Positions 21,011 through 30,458 of a stretch of 64,000 bases of DNA are shown piece after piece. Made by a program: the position numbers and the translations under genes. Within the stretch, counting starts at the first letter, position 1. Each line of letters opens with the position of its first letter. The notes below the pieces were generated by a model. That model did not search any database and was not told the origin of the DNA. It was given only the letters and a program-made list of their open reading frames with translations. Location of the stretch: NCBI RefSeq assembly GCF_018613875.1, contig NZ_JAGGPJ010000027.1, positions 124,001 to 188,000 of the forward strand, written 5' to 3'. Origin of the DNA: Arthrobacter sp. ISL-28 (GTDB lineage Bacteria; Actinomycetota; Actinomycetes; Actinomycetales; Micrococcaceae).

Positions 21011-23110
21011 GAAGGGAACGAGCGCCCGCGCATATTCTGCGCTTATGTGTGAGTGGTCCCGGAAGACAATGATCGAGCCGATCACCGGATAGCAGAGCTT
21101 CGGGTCGCAGAATTGCTCGCGAAGGGAAACCCATTTCACTCCTTCGCGCCCCATCGCCTCGCCGGCACGGCCGATCACGGTGTTGTCCGGATAGGCTTTG
21201 GGCCGGGGCATCGCGCAGGCCAAGGCATTGTCGGGATTCTTAGCGAGACACGTGGGCACATACTCACCATTGGTGCGGGGCACATCATCGAAGGCCACGA
21301 CCTTCTTGCCGGCCGCCATCCAGCCCCGCCAGCGGTCCTTGAAGCCGTCAATGGCAGGATCCTGCAGGGCCTTATCCTGGGGAGAGGCGAACGTGTATGC
21401 GGTGGAATAGGCTGCAGTGAAGACCGTGGAAATGCTCTTATCAGCCACTAGTTGCTGATTCACTTTTTGGTTCCAGGCCACGCAGGAACGCTGGTTGACG
21501 TCGTTTTTCTCAGCGGGCAGGACTCGGACCGCGGTCGTCGCAGGGCACGAAGCCTTGGTGTAGGTCTTGACATGCCAGTTCCGCTCTGCTGCCAGCGCGT
21601 CAAGGGCGGGGAACCAGGCAGTGGCGTGCGAGTCGCCGACGACCGCCACGGTGGCCTTAGCCTTGTCAGGCTCAACACCAAGGCCGCAGCTGACAATGTC
21701 GGTGCCCGCGAGGCCGGTCTGGCATCCCTTGTAAAGGGGCTCGGTGTTCTGTTTCGCTACGAGCGCCGGTCCGGGATTCGGGGGCTCATTTCCTGTCACT
21801 GGGCCGCAATCGTTGCCGGACGCAAGTGCTCCTGGACCATAGCAGGGGCCAAGCTCCGCTGCGGGCGCCCCGCCCGGCGAGACGTAGGCAGCAGCAGTGA
21901 GCCCAAAACACAGGGCGACGGTCACGGCCATGCCGCCACCGGTAAATGCATAGGCCCGCCGGGAAGTCCGGAGCAGTGGGCCCCGGCGAAGAGGATCCTC
22001 GATTGTCAGTTTGGTAATCCAAGCCAAAAGCACGGAAGCAAGGAGCAGCAGTACCTTCTCCAGCGTGGCGAGGTCGTGGCTCAGAATGTAGGGCGCAAAA
22101 ACGATCAGAGGCCAGTGCCAAAGGTACAGGCCGTAGGATACGTCGCCCAGAAAGGTCATAGGCCGGCGGGAAAGCCACCAGCGTGGGCTGAGTGCCGCCG
22201 TGCTTCCACTGCAGACCAGGACGAGAGCTGTACCGGCCACCGGAACTGCGGCCGTCCAGCCGGGAAAGGGAGTTGAGCCGCTATAGGCCAAGGACGCAAA
22301 CGCGATCAGCGCCAGTCCTGCCCAAGCGAAGGCAGTCGCCCGTCGCCCCTGGAATTGGCGACTTCCGAAGATGAGGGCCACAAGGCCGCCGGCCGCGAAT
22401 TCCCAGACGCGGGTGGGAGTCACAAAGTAAGCCACGGAGGGGCTCTGCGAAGTCAGGGTTACCGAATAGATGAGCGAGACAGCGCCGATGACTGCGATGC
22501 CGGCGATCATCGCGCTGCGCGATGATGTGAACATGGTCCGGCCGGCAGCTGCGCGTCGCCGCGAAAGGTAGAGCAATGCGGCGATCAGGATGGGCCACAC
22601 GAAATAGAACTGTTCCTCCACCGAGAGTGACCAGTAGTGCTGTGCCGCGGTGGCGTCGTTGTCCAGCGCGGAGTAGTCCACTGAATCTCCGGCCAGGATC
22701 CAGTTCTGCACGTAAAGAACGCTGGCGCCGATTTGACGGGCAGATACCTCCCACAGCGTGGAGGGAACCCATAAGGCCACCCCGAGCAGCGAGACCAAGA
22801 GTACAAAGATGGACGCCGGGAGCAGCCGGCGGATCCTTCGTGCCCAGAACCGGAGGAGTCCAATCGGGGAGCCGTCGCGCACGTCGCGGTACATGTGCGA
22901 GGTGATCAGGTATCCGGAAATCACGAAGAAGACGTCGACCCCGATATAGCCGCCAGTGAGGCGCTGCGGCCAGAGGTGGTACAGAACGACGACAAGGACG
23001 GCAACAGCCCGCAACCCTTGGATCTCCGGTTGGAATTGTCCGTTTTGAATGGCCCCGCTGGCGGTTTCCGACCGTCGAGTGGGCGCTTCTAGGGTTCGGG
23101 TGGAAGTCAC
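20993..23110 (-). CDS. Membrane acyltransferase 3 with C-terminal SGNH domain (OafA type)
   Basis: Transfers acyl groups, usually acetyl, to a surface polysaccharide across the membrane. The 705-residue protein starts with the AT3 core: IQGLRAVAVLVVVLYHLW with the conserved histidine, then GGYIGVDVFFVISGYLIT, RFWARRIRRLLPA, and SLSVEEQFYFVWP, spread over ten helices to about residue 400. A periplasmic SGNH domain follows with VVGDSHA (catalytic Ser) and the late FRDHSHIS Asp/His block. The open frame runs on into galE antisense; the GTG at 23110 is chosen because TAAACT lies 8 nt before it and the core begins 20 residues later. Confidence 0.9.
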   Translation of the reverse strand: MTSTRTLEAPTRRSETASGAIQNGQFQPEIQGLRAVAVLVVVLYHLWPQRLTGGYIGVDVFFVISGYLITSHMYRDVRDGSPIGLLRFWARRIRRLLPASIFVLLVSLLGVALWVPSTLWEVSARQIGASVLYVQNWILAGDSVDYSALDNDATAAQHYWSLSVEEQFYFVWPILIAALLYLSRRRAAAGRTMFTSSRSAMIAGIAVIGAVSLIYSVTLTSQSPSVAYFVTPTRVWEFAAGGLVALIFGSRQFQGRRATAFAWAGLALIAFASLAYSGSTPFPGWTAAVPVAGTALVLVCSGSTAALSPRWWLSRRPMTFLGDVSYGLYLWHWPLIVFAPYILSHDLATLEKVLLLLASVLLAWITKLTIEDPLRRGPLLRTSRRAYAFTGGGMAVTVALCFGLTAAAYVSPGGAPAAELGPCYGPGALASGNDCGPVTGNEPPNPGPALVAKQNTEPLYKGCQTGLAGTDIVSCGLGVEPDKAKATVAVVGDSHATAWFPALDALAAERNWHVKTYTKASCPATTAVRVLPAEKNDVNQRSCVAWNQKVNQQLVADKSISTVFTAAYSTAYTFASPQDKALQDPAIDGFKDRWRGWMAAGKKVVAFDDVPRTNGEYVPTCLAKNPDNALACAMPRPKAYPDNTVIGRAGEAMGREGVKWVSLREQFCDPKLCYPVIGSIIVFRDHSHISAEYARALVPFISSRL

Positions 23111-23221
23111 AACGAGCAAGTTTATCGCGCCCCTGCAGGGGACCGCGAACCGGGGGTGTTGTCTCCAGGGAGGTGAAGGCCTGGAGTTCACGGGGTCCCG
23201 GCACGTCCTAGACTTGGGGCC

Positions 23222-24247
23222 ATGAAGGTTTTGGTCACCGGGGGAGCCGGCTATATCGGATCGCATACTGTGCTTTGTCTTCTTGAGGACGGGCACAATG
23301 TGGTGGTGTTGGACAACCTGATGAATTCCAGTGTCGAGGCCGTGCGGCGCGTTGAGGAACTCACGGGCAAGCAAGTGGATTTCCGGGAAGGCGACCTGCT
23401 GGACGCGAATGCCGTCGACGCCGTGTTCGCTGAAGGCGGCTTCGACGCCGTCATCCACTTTGCCGGGCTGAAGGCGGTGGGGGAGTCCGTGGAGAAGCCT
23501 CTCTGGTACTACAAGAACAACGTTGTGGGCACGCTGAACCTGCTCGAAAGCATGGAGAAGGCCGGCGTGCGCCGGCTCGTGTTCAGCTCCTCCGCCACCG
23601 TCTACGGCGCGTCCGAGCACGTTCCCCTGATCGAGAAGTCGCCGCTGGACGCTACCAATCCGTATGGCAGGACCAAGGAACAGATTGAGGACATCCTCTC
23701 TGACCTGAGCGCGGCGGATCCGCGCTGGAGCGTTGCTTTACTCCGTTACTTCAACCCGGTCGGTGCGCACGAGTCCGGGCGGATCGGCGAAGACCCCCGC
23801 GGCATCCCCAACAACCTCCTGCCGTTTGTGGCCCAGGTAGCTGTGGGGCGGCGGGAGAAGGTCATGGTGTTCGGCAACGACTACCCCACGCCCGACGGCA
23901 CCGGGGTCCGGGACTATATCCACGTCATGGACCTCGCCGCAGGCCACCTCGCTGCCCTGCATTATCTGGAAACGAAGACGGGTGCTTTCCGCTGGAACCT
24001 CGGCACCGGCCGGGGCTCGTCGGTGCTGGAAGTCATCCGGGCTTTCGGCGCCGCGGCGGGGCACCCGATTCCCTACGAATTCGGGCCCCGGCGGCCGGGT
24101 GACGCGGCCGTCAGCTACGCTGACGCCTCGGCAGCCCTTGCCGAGCTCGGCTGGTCGGCGCGCCGGGATCTGGCGCAAATGTGTGAGGACCACTGGCGTT
24201 GGCAAAGCTCCAACCCCTTCGGTTACGCTGGGGATTCCGCCAGCTGA
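23222..24247 (+). CDS. galE: UDP-glucose 4-epimerase
   Basis: Makes UDP-galactose, which glf then converts to UDP-Galf, linking the two ends of this cluster. The 341-residue SDR enzyme begins MKVLVTGGAGYIGSH (NAD-binding GxxGxxG), has FAGLKAVGES, SSSATVYG with the catalytic serine, NPYGRTKEQIE with the YxxxK pair, and RYFNPVGAHESGRIGEDP. TAGACT at 23209-23214 ends 7 nt before ATG, so the message is probably leaderless. It diverges from the acyltransferase gene, also predicted leaderless. Confidence 0.96.
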   Translation: MKVLVTGGAGYIGSHTVLCLLEDGHNVVVLDNLMNSSVEAVRRVEELTGKQVDFREGDLLDANAVDAVFAEGGFDAVIHFAGLKAVGESVEKPLWYYKNNVVGTLNLLESMEKAGVRRLVFSSSATVYGASEHVPLIEKSPLDATNPYGRTKEQIEDILSDLSAADPRWSVALLRYFNPVGAHESGRIGEDPRGIPNNLLPFVAQVAVGRREKVMVFGNDYPTPDGTGVRDYIHVMDLAAGHLAALHYLETKTGAFRWNLGTGRGSSVLEVIRAFGAAAGHPIPYEFGPRRPGDAAVSYADASAALAELGWSARRDLAQMCEDHWRWQSSNPFGYAGDSAS

Positions 24248-24511
24248 GCTCCCTTCGGAATTGTCAGTTCCCGGGAACGTGTAGCCGATCTTGGCCCCTG
24301 ACCCCTCCATGGCCTGATGGGTGGGGGCTGGGGGAAGGGCCAGCGGACGCCCCAACCACTCCATCATCTTTTTTCTGCCCGTAGCTCTTTCAATCCTGAC
24401 CCCGGCTCTTTGAGGGGCCTACGCGTTGCCGGCGATGACCAGATAGGCGTGGTGCCCTTACCCCGCCGTGTATGACCGGGAACCCCAATATGAGGCAAGG
24501 AACGATCATTC

Positions 24512-25549
24512 ATGAAACCGCAAACTTCGCTTGTCCTGGTGCGCCCAGGCAGGTCCGGGGCACTGGATTTTCTTCGGGTTCTCGGAATCATGGCTGTCGT
24601 CGTGGGCCACATAGGTGCTTGGTCCGGGCCCCTTATTCGCGAATCGATTTACACATGGCATGTCCCGCTATTCTTTTTCCTTTCGGGATATTTATGGACC
24701 GAGGGCCGGGGCCTGATTGCTGAGGCAAATAAACGTGCGAGAACCTTGCTGATTCCATACGCCGTGTGGCTTGCAGTAGCGGGCGTGTGGTGGCTGTCGC
24801 AGAAGCAGGTCGTCTACGGCGGGGACATTCGCAGACTGGTATTGGGCGGCTCGTATATCGGTGGAACGTTCGCCGCCTTTTGGTTCGTCACGGCGCTTTT
24901 TGTTGCAGTCGTTGTTGTCAGGGCAATGCAGCGATTACCTCTTTGGGTGCAATGGGTGCTTTCCCTGGCTGCATTGACCACTGCGACCATAGATTCCGAA
25001 ACCGTCGCGAAGATCCCATTGTCAGCCGGGGTTGGGTGCGCATGCATTGTGTTCGTTCTCGCCGGTCGTGAATTCAAGAAAGTTCGCTTCAATATTCAGC
25101 GGCCGCTCATCACAGGACTGCTTCTCCTTCTCGGCTGCAGCGCTGTTATCCTCGCAGGCTGGTCCACCTACCTCGACATGAAGCAAGCTCTCTTTGGCAT
25201 CCCGGCGATAACCGTCGTAATTGCCATCGCCATCTGTTCTGCTTTAGTCCTTATTGCAGAAGCAGTAATTCCAGCGCTAGGAGCTCGGGTGAACGCGGCG
25301 GTCAGTACATTGGCCAGCTGTGGTTTCATGGTGGTTCTGACCCATGCCGTCGTACTAGTGGAACTGACCAAGCTTAACGTGCCACCGTGGCTGGTTCTGG
25401 TCTTTTGTCTGGTTGGAACCTGGATTCCTGCATTGCTCATCCTCAGGACACGGCTGGCGCCTTACCTTCTTGGTTCGCCACGGAGGGGTCCCCGAACTGC
25501 GCAGCCGCACTCAAGCGTTGATGCTCCTGCTTCCTCGGAGATGAAATGA
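24512..25549 (+). CDS. Membrane acyltransferase family 3 protein
   Basis: A 345-residue polytopic protein with the AT3 start SGALDFLRVLGIMAVVVGHIGAW (histidine conserved) and WHVPLFFFLSGYLW, followed by about ten helices and no SGNH domain. It likely acylates a glycan or lipid intermediate on the cell surface. Codon use is visibly less GC-rich than in flanking genes, suggesting horizontal acquisition. The ATG at 24512 has AAGGAA upstream at a rather long spacing. The 264-bp gap after galE shows no further gene. Confidence 0.85.
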   Translation: MKPQTSLVLVRPGRSGALDFLRVLGIMAVVVGHIGAWSGPLIRESIYTWHVPLFFFLSGYLWTEGRGLIAEANKRARTLLIPYAVWLAVAGVWWLSQKQVVYGGDIRRLVLGGSYIGGTFAAFWFVTALFVAVVVVRAMQRLPLWVQWVLSLAALTTATIDSETVAKIPLSAGVGCACIVFVLAGREFKKVRFNIQRPLITGLLLLLGCSAVILAGWSTYLDMKQALFGIPAITVVIAIAICSALVLIAEAVIPALGARVNAAVSTLASCGFMVVLTHAVVLVELTKLNVPPWLVLVFCLVGTWIPALLILRTRLAPYLLGSPRRGPRTAQPHSSVDAPASSEMK

Positions 25550-25699
25550 GTCCGATAAGGCAGGTATAGGCCAGTTGATTCGGCAAATTCATTCCGAGGC
25601 GTCGACTTTTCCACAGATGATCTGCCATGACTTTGCCTTCTGATCCCGATCATCTAGCTTTAACCCAATTGGACTGCCTCCGCTGGGGGCGGCGGTCGT

Positions 25700-26935
25700 A
25701 TGGGGGACCTCATGGAAGCTGTGCGGATAGTCGAGGACGAGGTCCGGGAGCTGATTCGCAGGCGCGGTCTTGATCCGCTGAGCCAGACCGGCGAGGTGCG
25801 GCGGCTGGTAGACGCGGCTGTGAGTGATTATGACGAGCGGGCCCTCATGGGTCCGCTTCCGCCCCTCGGCCCTCTGGAGCCAGCCCGCAGGTTCGTTTTC
25901 GACGCCGTTGCCGGCTTCGGTGCCCTACAGCCTCTGCTGGATGATCCCACCATCGAGGAAGTCTGGCTGAACGCGCCCACGGAGATCTACGTGGCCCGGA
26001 ACGGGGAATCCGAACTGACGTCACTCAGCCTCACGGACCAGCAGGTCCGCGACCTGGTGGAGCGCATGCTGAAAAGCTCGGGACGGCGCCTGGACATGTC
26101 ATCGCCCTTTGTGGACGCCGCCTTGCCTGACGGGTCCCGGCTCCACGTGGTCATTCCGGACGTGACAAGGCGGCATTGGGCGATCAATATCCGCAAGTTC
26201 GTGGTCAAGGCGAGCCGTCTGGAGCACCTCGTTGAGCTGGGCACTTTGACGCCCCAGTCGGCGCGGTTTCTCGGTGCAGCCGTTGCGAGCGGACTCAACA
26301 TCCTCGTGTCGGGGGCCACCCAGGCAGGCAAGACCACGATGCTGAACTGCCTCGCAGCCAGCATCGGGAGCCGTGAGCGGGTTATTACGGTGGAGGAAAT
26401 CTTCGAGCTCCAGTTTCCGCTGCGCGACGTCGTGGGACTCCAGTGTCGGCAGCCGAATCTGGAGGGGGAGGGCGAGATCCCGCTGCGGCGGCTGGTCAAA
26501 GAGGCCCTCCGGATGCGCCCGGACCGCCTGGTGGTCGGAGAGGTGCGGGAAGCCGAGAGCCTTGACATGCTCATCGCCTTGAATTCCGGGTTGCCGGGAA
26601 TGTGCACGGTCCATGCAAACTCGGCCCACGATGCCGTGACCAAGATCTGCACCCTTCCGCTGCTGGCGGGCGACAACATCTCGAGTGCCTTTGTTGTCCC
26701 GACAGTGGCCTCATGCATTGACCTTGTTGTCCACTGCAGCCGGCAGGCAAACGGCCGACGGCAGGTGACGGAAATCCTTTCCCTTGGTAAAAGGGTCGAG
26801 AACGGCATTATCGAGTCGTCCATGGTTTTCTCCATGATCGAGGGCCAGCTCCAGCCACGCGCCAACTCGATGCCCGCGGCGGAGAAGTTCGGGAGAGCAG
26901 GCTATGACGTTGCAGCCCTCCTGGAAGCACGTTGA
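25700..26935 (+). CDS. tadA: Tad pilus assembly ATPase (TadA/CpaF)
   Basis: Hexameric secretion ATPase that drives Tad/Flp pilus assembly. The 411-residue protein has an N-terminal helical domain, the VEEVW-like IEEVWLNAPTEIYV segment, Walker A GATQAGKTT near 206, an Asp box in VITVEEIFEL, Walker B RPDRLVVGEVRE, and the His box MCTVHANSAHDAV. ATG at 25700 or 25712 are both possible (GGGGGA lies before the second). It is the first gene of tadABC with 4-bp overlaps; the rest of the locus resumes at 46.7 kb beyond the integrative element. Confidence 0.93.
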   Translation: MGDLMEAVRIVEDEVRELIRRRGLDPLSQTGEVRRLVDAAVSDYDERALMGPLPPLGPLEPARRFVFDAVAGFGALQPLLDDPTIEEVWLNAPTEIYVARNGESELTSLSLTDQQVRDLVERMLKSSGRRLDMSSPFVDAALPDGSRLHVVIPDVTRRHWAINIRKFVVKASRLEHLVELGTLTPQSARFLGAAVASGLNILVSGATQAGKTTMLNCLAASIGSRERVITVEEIFELQFPLRDVVGLQCRQPNLEGEGEIPLRRLVKEALRMRPDRLVVGEVREAESLDMLIALNSGLPGMCTVHANSAHDAVTKICTLPLLAGDNISSAFVVPTVASCIDLVVHCSRQANGRRQVTEILSLGKRVENGIIESSMVFSMIEGQLQPRANSMPAAEKFGRAGYDVAALLEAR

Positions 26936-27789
26936 TGGCCCCGTTTCTTGGGGTGCTGGCCGGGGCGGGACTATTCCTCATATGGTGGTCCGCCTGGGAC
27001 CGGCCTGAAACCGCCCAACGTACCCACCGGACCAGCCGCCTGCAGGACCTGTTGCTGGCCGCGGGAGTCGAAAAAGTCACCGGCGCGGGTCTTGTCGGCA
27101 GTTGCCTGGGGCTCGGTTTGTTCGTGACGCTGGTGTTCTTCGTCGGAAGTAACTCGTGGCCGATTTCCTTCTGCTTCGGGCTGTTTGGAGCCTGGCTTCC
27201 AGTCGTGGTGGTGAGGTGGCGGGCCCGACGGCGAACAGCAGTTTTGCGGCGACTCTGGCCTGACGTGGTGGATCACCTAAGGTCCGCCATCAGGGCGGGC
27301 CTGTCCTTGCCGGAGGCCCTGATCCAGCTGGGCGAGAAAGGGCCGGAAGAACTCCGCCACGTGTTCCGCGACTTCGGCTCCGACTACCGGGCGGGCGGCC
27401 AGTTCGATGGTTCCCTGAACAGGCTCAAGGAGCGGCTGGCCGATCCCGTCGCCGACCGCATCATCGAGGCATTGAGACTCACGAGGGAGGTGGGAGGCTC
27501 GGACCTCGGAAAACTCCTGGGGACCCTGGCCGAATTCCTTCGTGAAAGTGCCAGGACCCGAAGCGAACTGGAGGCCCGGCAGTCCTGGACCGTCAACGCA
27601 GCCCGCCTCGCCGTCGCTGCTCCCTGGATCGTCATGCTGTTGCTGGCCACCCGTCCGGAAGCGGTGGCGGCCTACAACACGCCGATGGGAGCGGTGGTTC
27701 TCATCGGTGGCCTTATGGTTTCCCTGGTCTGCTACTCCGTCATGCTGCGGATCGGCGCGTTGCCCGAAGAAGAGAGAGTGCTGCGATGA
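26932..27789 (+). CDS. tadB: Tad pilus inner-membrane platform protein TadB
   Basis: Type II secretion F-domain membrane protein that forms the platform turned by TadA. The 285 residues contain two hydrophobic N-terminal helices, the T2SSF helical domain (LWPDVVDHLRSAIRAGLSLPEALIQLGEKGP, with FDGSLNRLKERLADPVADRIIEALRL), and two C-terminal helices. ATGA overlap with tadA and with tadC indicates one tightly coupled operon. Confidence 0.9.
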   Translation: MMAPFLGVLAGAGLFLIWWSAWDRPETAQRTHRTSRLQDLLLAAGVEKVTGAGLVGSCLGLGLFVTLVFFVGSNSWPISFCFGLFGAWLPVVVVRWRARRRTAVLRRLWPDVVDHLRSAIRAGLSLPEALIQLGEKGPEELRHVFRDFGSDYRAGGQFDGSLNRLKERLADPVADRIIEALRLTREVGGSDLGKLLGTLAEFLRESARTRSELEARQSWTVNAARLAVAAPWIVMLLLATRPEAVAAYNTPMGAVVLIGGLMVSLVCYSVMLRIGALPEEERVLR

Positions 27790-28727
27790 CGACTGTGCCG
27801 GCCGCGGCCGTCGTGTGCGGCCTGATTCTCGGCGCCGGACTGTGGCTGCTTCTCCTGCGCCTCCCGTTCATGCGGCCCATCAGCTTTGCGGAACGCATCG
27901 CCCCGCAGCTCAAATCGCAGAACCTGGAGTCCAGGCTGCTGAGGGCCGCAGACCAAAACCTCACCCCCTTCGGCCCGCTTGAGCGCATTCTGCGGCCGCT
28001 GATCAGGGACGGGATGGCGAAGCTGGGCAAACTCAATCTTGGATCCGCCGCGCTCGCCCGCAGGCTTGCGCAGGCCGGAATCAGTAAATCCCCGATTCAT
28101 TTCCGCGCCGAACAGGTGCTGTGGGCCGTATGCGGTTTCGTCGCCGCCGTGGGCCTGATCGCGCTGGGTGCGGTGACCGGGAGATTCAGCCCGATGCTGG
28201 CCGTCGTGTTATCGGCGGGAAGCGCGCTCGGCGGATTTCTGTTCCGCGACTATTGGCTGGGAGTGCAGGTCAGGAAGCGGGAAGCAAGGATGATGGCTGA
28301 GTTTCCGAGCCTGGCCGAGCTCATGGCGCTCGCCGTGGGCGCCGGTGAAAGCGCCACCGGTGCTCTGGACCGGGTCTGCAGAAGCGCCCGCGGCGAGCTG
28401 TCCAAGGAGTTCGGAAAAGTGCTCGCTGAAACACGTGCGGGCAAGCCGCTGGTGGAGGCACTGCAGGAGTTCTCCGCCCGGACGGACCTCGGACCACTCA
28501 TCCGGTTCGTTGACGGAATCATCGTCGCAGTGGAGCGGGGGACGCCCTTGGCTGAGGTATTAAGGGCCCAGGCCCAGGACGTCAGGGACACCGCCAAACG
28601 CGAATTGATGGAGTCAGCGGGAAAGAAGGAAATCGCGATGATGGTGCCGCTTGTCTTTGGCGTGCTTCCCCTGACCGTCGTATTCGCCGTGTTCCCCGGT
28701 CTGGCCGCGCTGAGCCTGAGTCTGTGA
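27786..28727 (+). CDS. tadC: Tad pilus inner-membrane platform protein TadC
   Basis: Second T2SSF-type platform protein, 313 residues. It has an N-terminal helix, a pair of helices near 110-155, the F domain (MMAEFPSLAELMALAVGAGESATGALDRV, with GKPLVEALQEFSARTDLGPLIRFVDGIIVAVERGTPLAEVL), and a C-terminal helix. It overlaps tadB by 4 bp. Downstream, 69 bp away, lies the broken pilin-like gene, the usual next member of actinobacterial tad loci. Confidence 0.9.
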   Translation: MTTVPAAAVVCGLILGAGLWLLLLRLPFMRPISFAERIAPQLKSQNLESRLLRAADQNLTPFGPLERILRPLIRDGMAKLGKLNLGSAALARRLAQAGISKSPIHFRAEQVLWAVCGFVAAVGLIALGAVTGRFSPMLAVVLSAGSALGGFLFRDYWLGVQVRKREARMMAEFPSLAELMALAVGAGESATGALDRVCRSARGELSKEFGKVLAETRAGKPLVEALQEFSARTDLGPLIRFVDGIIVAVERGTPLAEVLRAQAQDVRDTAKRELMESAGKKEIAMMVPLVFGVLPLTVVFAVFPGLAALSLSL

Positions 28728-28796
28728 CCCAAGAACATCCGGCAAGAAAGCGCATTCTCTTCAACAAGTATCCGCACCTCAAAGAAACGGAAGCAA

Positions 28797-28940
28797 ATGA
28801 CATCCATGACCAAGCACGGAATCGCACTTGTCCGCGGGCTGACGGCGCGCATCAAGGGAACGGACGCTCCCATCCGGCCGCCCCAAAGTGGTGATCGCGT
28901 CCACGGCGATCATGCCGAACGTGGAGACGTTCCCGGGTGA
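28797..28940 (+). pseudogene. 5' part of a Tad-locus pilin-like gene, split by an integrative element
   Basis: ATG at 28797 opens a 47-codon frame (MTSMTKHGIALVRGLTARIKG... ending AERGDVPG) whose TGA stop is made from the TG core plus the element's first base. The missing remainder lies at 46704-46812. Joining the halves at TG gives GDVPG-W-VMITLM in frame, an 83-residue small protein with a basic N-terminus and one hydrophobic helix, as expected for the small pilin-like protein between tadC and tadE. In the present state only the non-hydrophobic part can be made, so the protein should be non-functional. Confidence 0.8.
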
Positions 28941-28958
28941 GGGGTGATATTCCGATAC
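28925..28958. other. attL of the serine-integrase element
   Basis: Host sequence GGAGACGTTCCCGGG ends at 28937, the TG core is 28938-28939, then 6 bp (AGGGGT), then the arm GATATTCCGATAC at 28946-28958. The same arm occurs inverted exactly 6 bp inside the right TG core. Confidence 0.82.
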
Positions 28959-29066
28959 CGATGTCTTCGAGCCGTTGAAAATGTTCGTAATCAGGCGGCG
29001 GTCCGAGCCTCCGAGACTGCGGCGAGCTACCAAACCGCTTTCAGTTTGAATAGGTAAGCTTCATTC

Positions 29067-30287
29067 ATGGGGGACCACCAGACTATAGGGCTAACGCAGC
29101 GGCAAACGCATCGAGAAAGAATTCTTTCAGTCTTGTCCGAAGAGCCATCGGGCAGCCTTCGGAGGGCTCACGCATTGCAACGGCTCGCCGCGGTGTTTGC
29201 TTGGTCAGATGAAGACAACAAGCCTCGAGAAACCCGACCGTGGGAGACGAAGTGGGAGAACCGGGCTAGTTTCGAGCGAGCAGAGATGGTTCGCGCAGGA
29301 TTGCTGGAAGAGGACGAGTACGGGCAATGGACGCTCTCGGCTGCCGGCTGGGAGCAAGCACGTGAGGTACGCCGCAGGAACCGGCCTGACCACGGTGACG
29401 AATTCATGCGGCGAGAAGCGATGTGGGAGGCTCTGCTCGCTGCTGGGGGTCCTGGTGACGTCAGCGCAGGACTGATCCGCGACCTAGGCATCTACGCGGG
29501 AGCCCGAGGCATCTACGTGAATCAGGACCGGACTAAATCCACTGTGGCGCCGAACGGGATAGCGTTGTCTTTCCTCCATACGGGGAGAAGTTTCTCGGAC
29601 GAGCTGACTGAAGACGGTGTCCTGTACCGCTATCCCAAGACGAATCGCCCAGGCGACGACAAGTTTGAAGTGGCTGCTGCGAAAGCAGCATACCGGTCGG
29701 GCTTGCCCGTGTTCGTGGTAGGGCCGGGAAGTACTTTGACCAAACGTATCGTGTACAGAGGGTATGTCGAACGTTTTGACGACGAACTTGGCGCCTTGCT
29801 CATTACTTTCACTCAGGATGAACTGCCGCCCCCGCCGCCTGAGCGTGAGGACGAGAATCCTTTCACCCTGACGGACGAGGCTTCCAAGCGTACCTACAGT
29901 CTGAGACAGAATCGGCCCAACCAAGGTCGATTCGCGATGAAGGTCTTCCAGCGTTACGGCACCGCCTGCGCAGTCTGCGGGCTCGACGTCTATGGCCTCG
30001 TGCAGGCCGCCCATCTTCGGGCCAAGAAGCGAAGCGGTAGTGACGATGAACGTAATGGTCTACCGTTGTGCGCGAACCACCACCTCGCGTTCGACCGGCT
30101 CCTCTGGGCGATAGAACCAGGGACGCTTAAGCTAGCGAGCCGCCACAGCGGCCCTGACCTCGGTGAGCTCGGAATTTCGAAGCCTGATCTGACACACCTG
30201 AAACGTAAACCGCACGATGGATCGGTCGCTGACAGTTGGCAGGAGTGGAAAAAGGGGCAACCCGATCTTCTCGATACGGGGACGTAG
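29067..30287 (+). CDS. HNH endonuclease with N-terminal winged-helix and sensor-like middle domain
   Basis: A 406-residue probable modification-dependent nuclease. Residues 1-110 resemble an Mrr-type winged helix (SLRRAHALQRLAAVF...GQWTLSAAGWEQAREV). The middle (about 125-260) has RSFSDELTEDGVLYRYPKT, the type of fold seen in SRA-like or ASCH-like base readers of McrA-type enzymes. The HNH domain at 300-345 has CAVCG, AAHLRAKK and LCANHHLAFD, giving the two cysteines and catalytic histidines. TAAGCT at 29055-29060 ends 6 nt before the ATG. First cargo gene of the element. A restriction role is inferred. Confidence 0.8.
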   Translation: MGDHQTIGLTQRQTHRERILSVLSEEPSGSLRRAHALQRLAAVFAWSDEDNKPRETRPWETKWENRASFERAEMVRAGLLEEDEYGQWTLSAAGWEQAREVRRRNRPDHGDEFMRREAMWEALLAAGGPGDVSAGLIRDLGIYAGARGIYVNQDRTKSTVAPNGIALSFLHTGRSFSDELTEDGVLYRYPKTNRPGDDKFEVAAAKAAYRSGLPVFVVGPGSTLTKRIVYRGYVERFDDELGALLITFTQDELPPPPPEREDENPFTLTDEASKRTYSLRQNRPNQGRFAMKVFQRYGTACAVCGLDVYGLVQAAHLRAKKRSGSDDERNGLPLCANHHLAFDRLLWAIEPGTLKLASRHSGPDLGELGISKPDLTHLKRKPHDGSVADSWQEWKKGQPDLLDTGT

Positions 30288-30458
30288 AGCACCGATGCCC
30301 AAATGAACAAGTTGTAGTCGGCCGGCAGGAAATTCCATGACGCGCGCGACGGACTATTACCAGCTTGGTGCTACTCAGGGTGGGTCGACTTCGTCGACGT
30401 CGATGTGGATGGCGATCAGGTTGCCCTTGATAAAATGCGGTAACTGATTGGGGACATC

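Noticed and set aside
23111-23620. N-terminal extension of the membrane acyltransferase
   Set aside because: Antisense to galE; the AT3 core begins after the GTG at 23110, which has its own -10 box.
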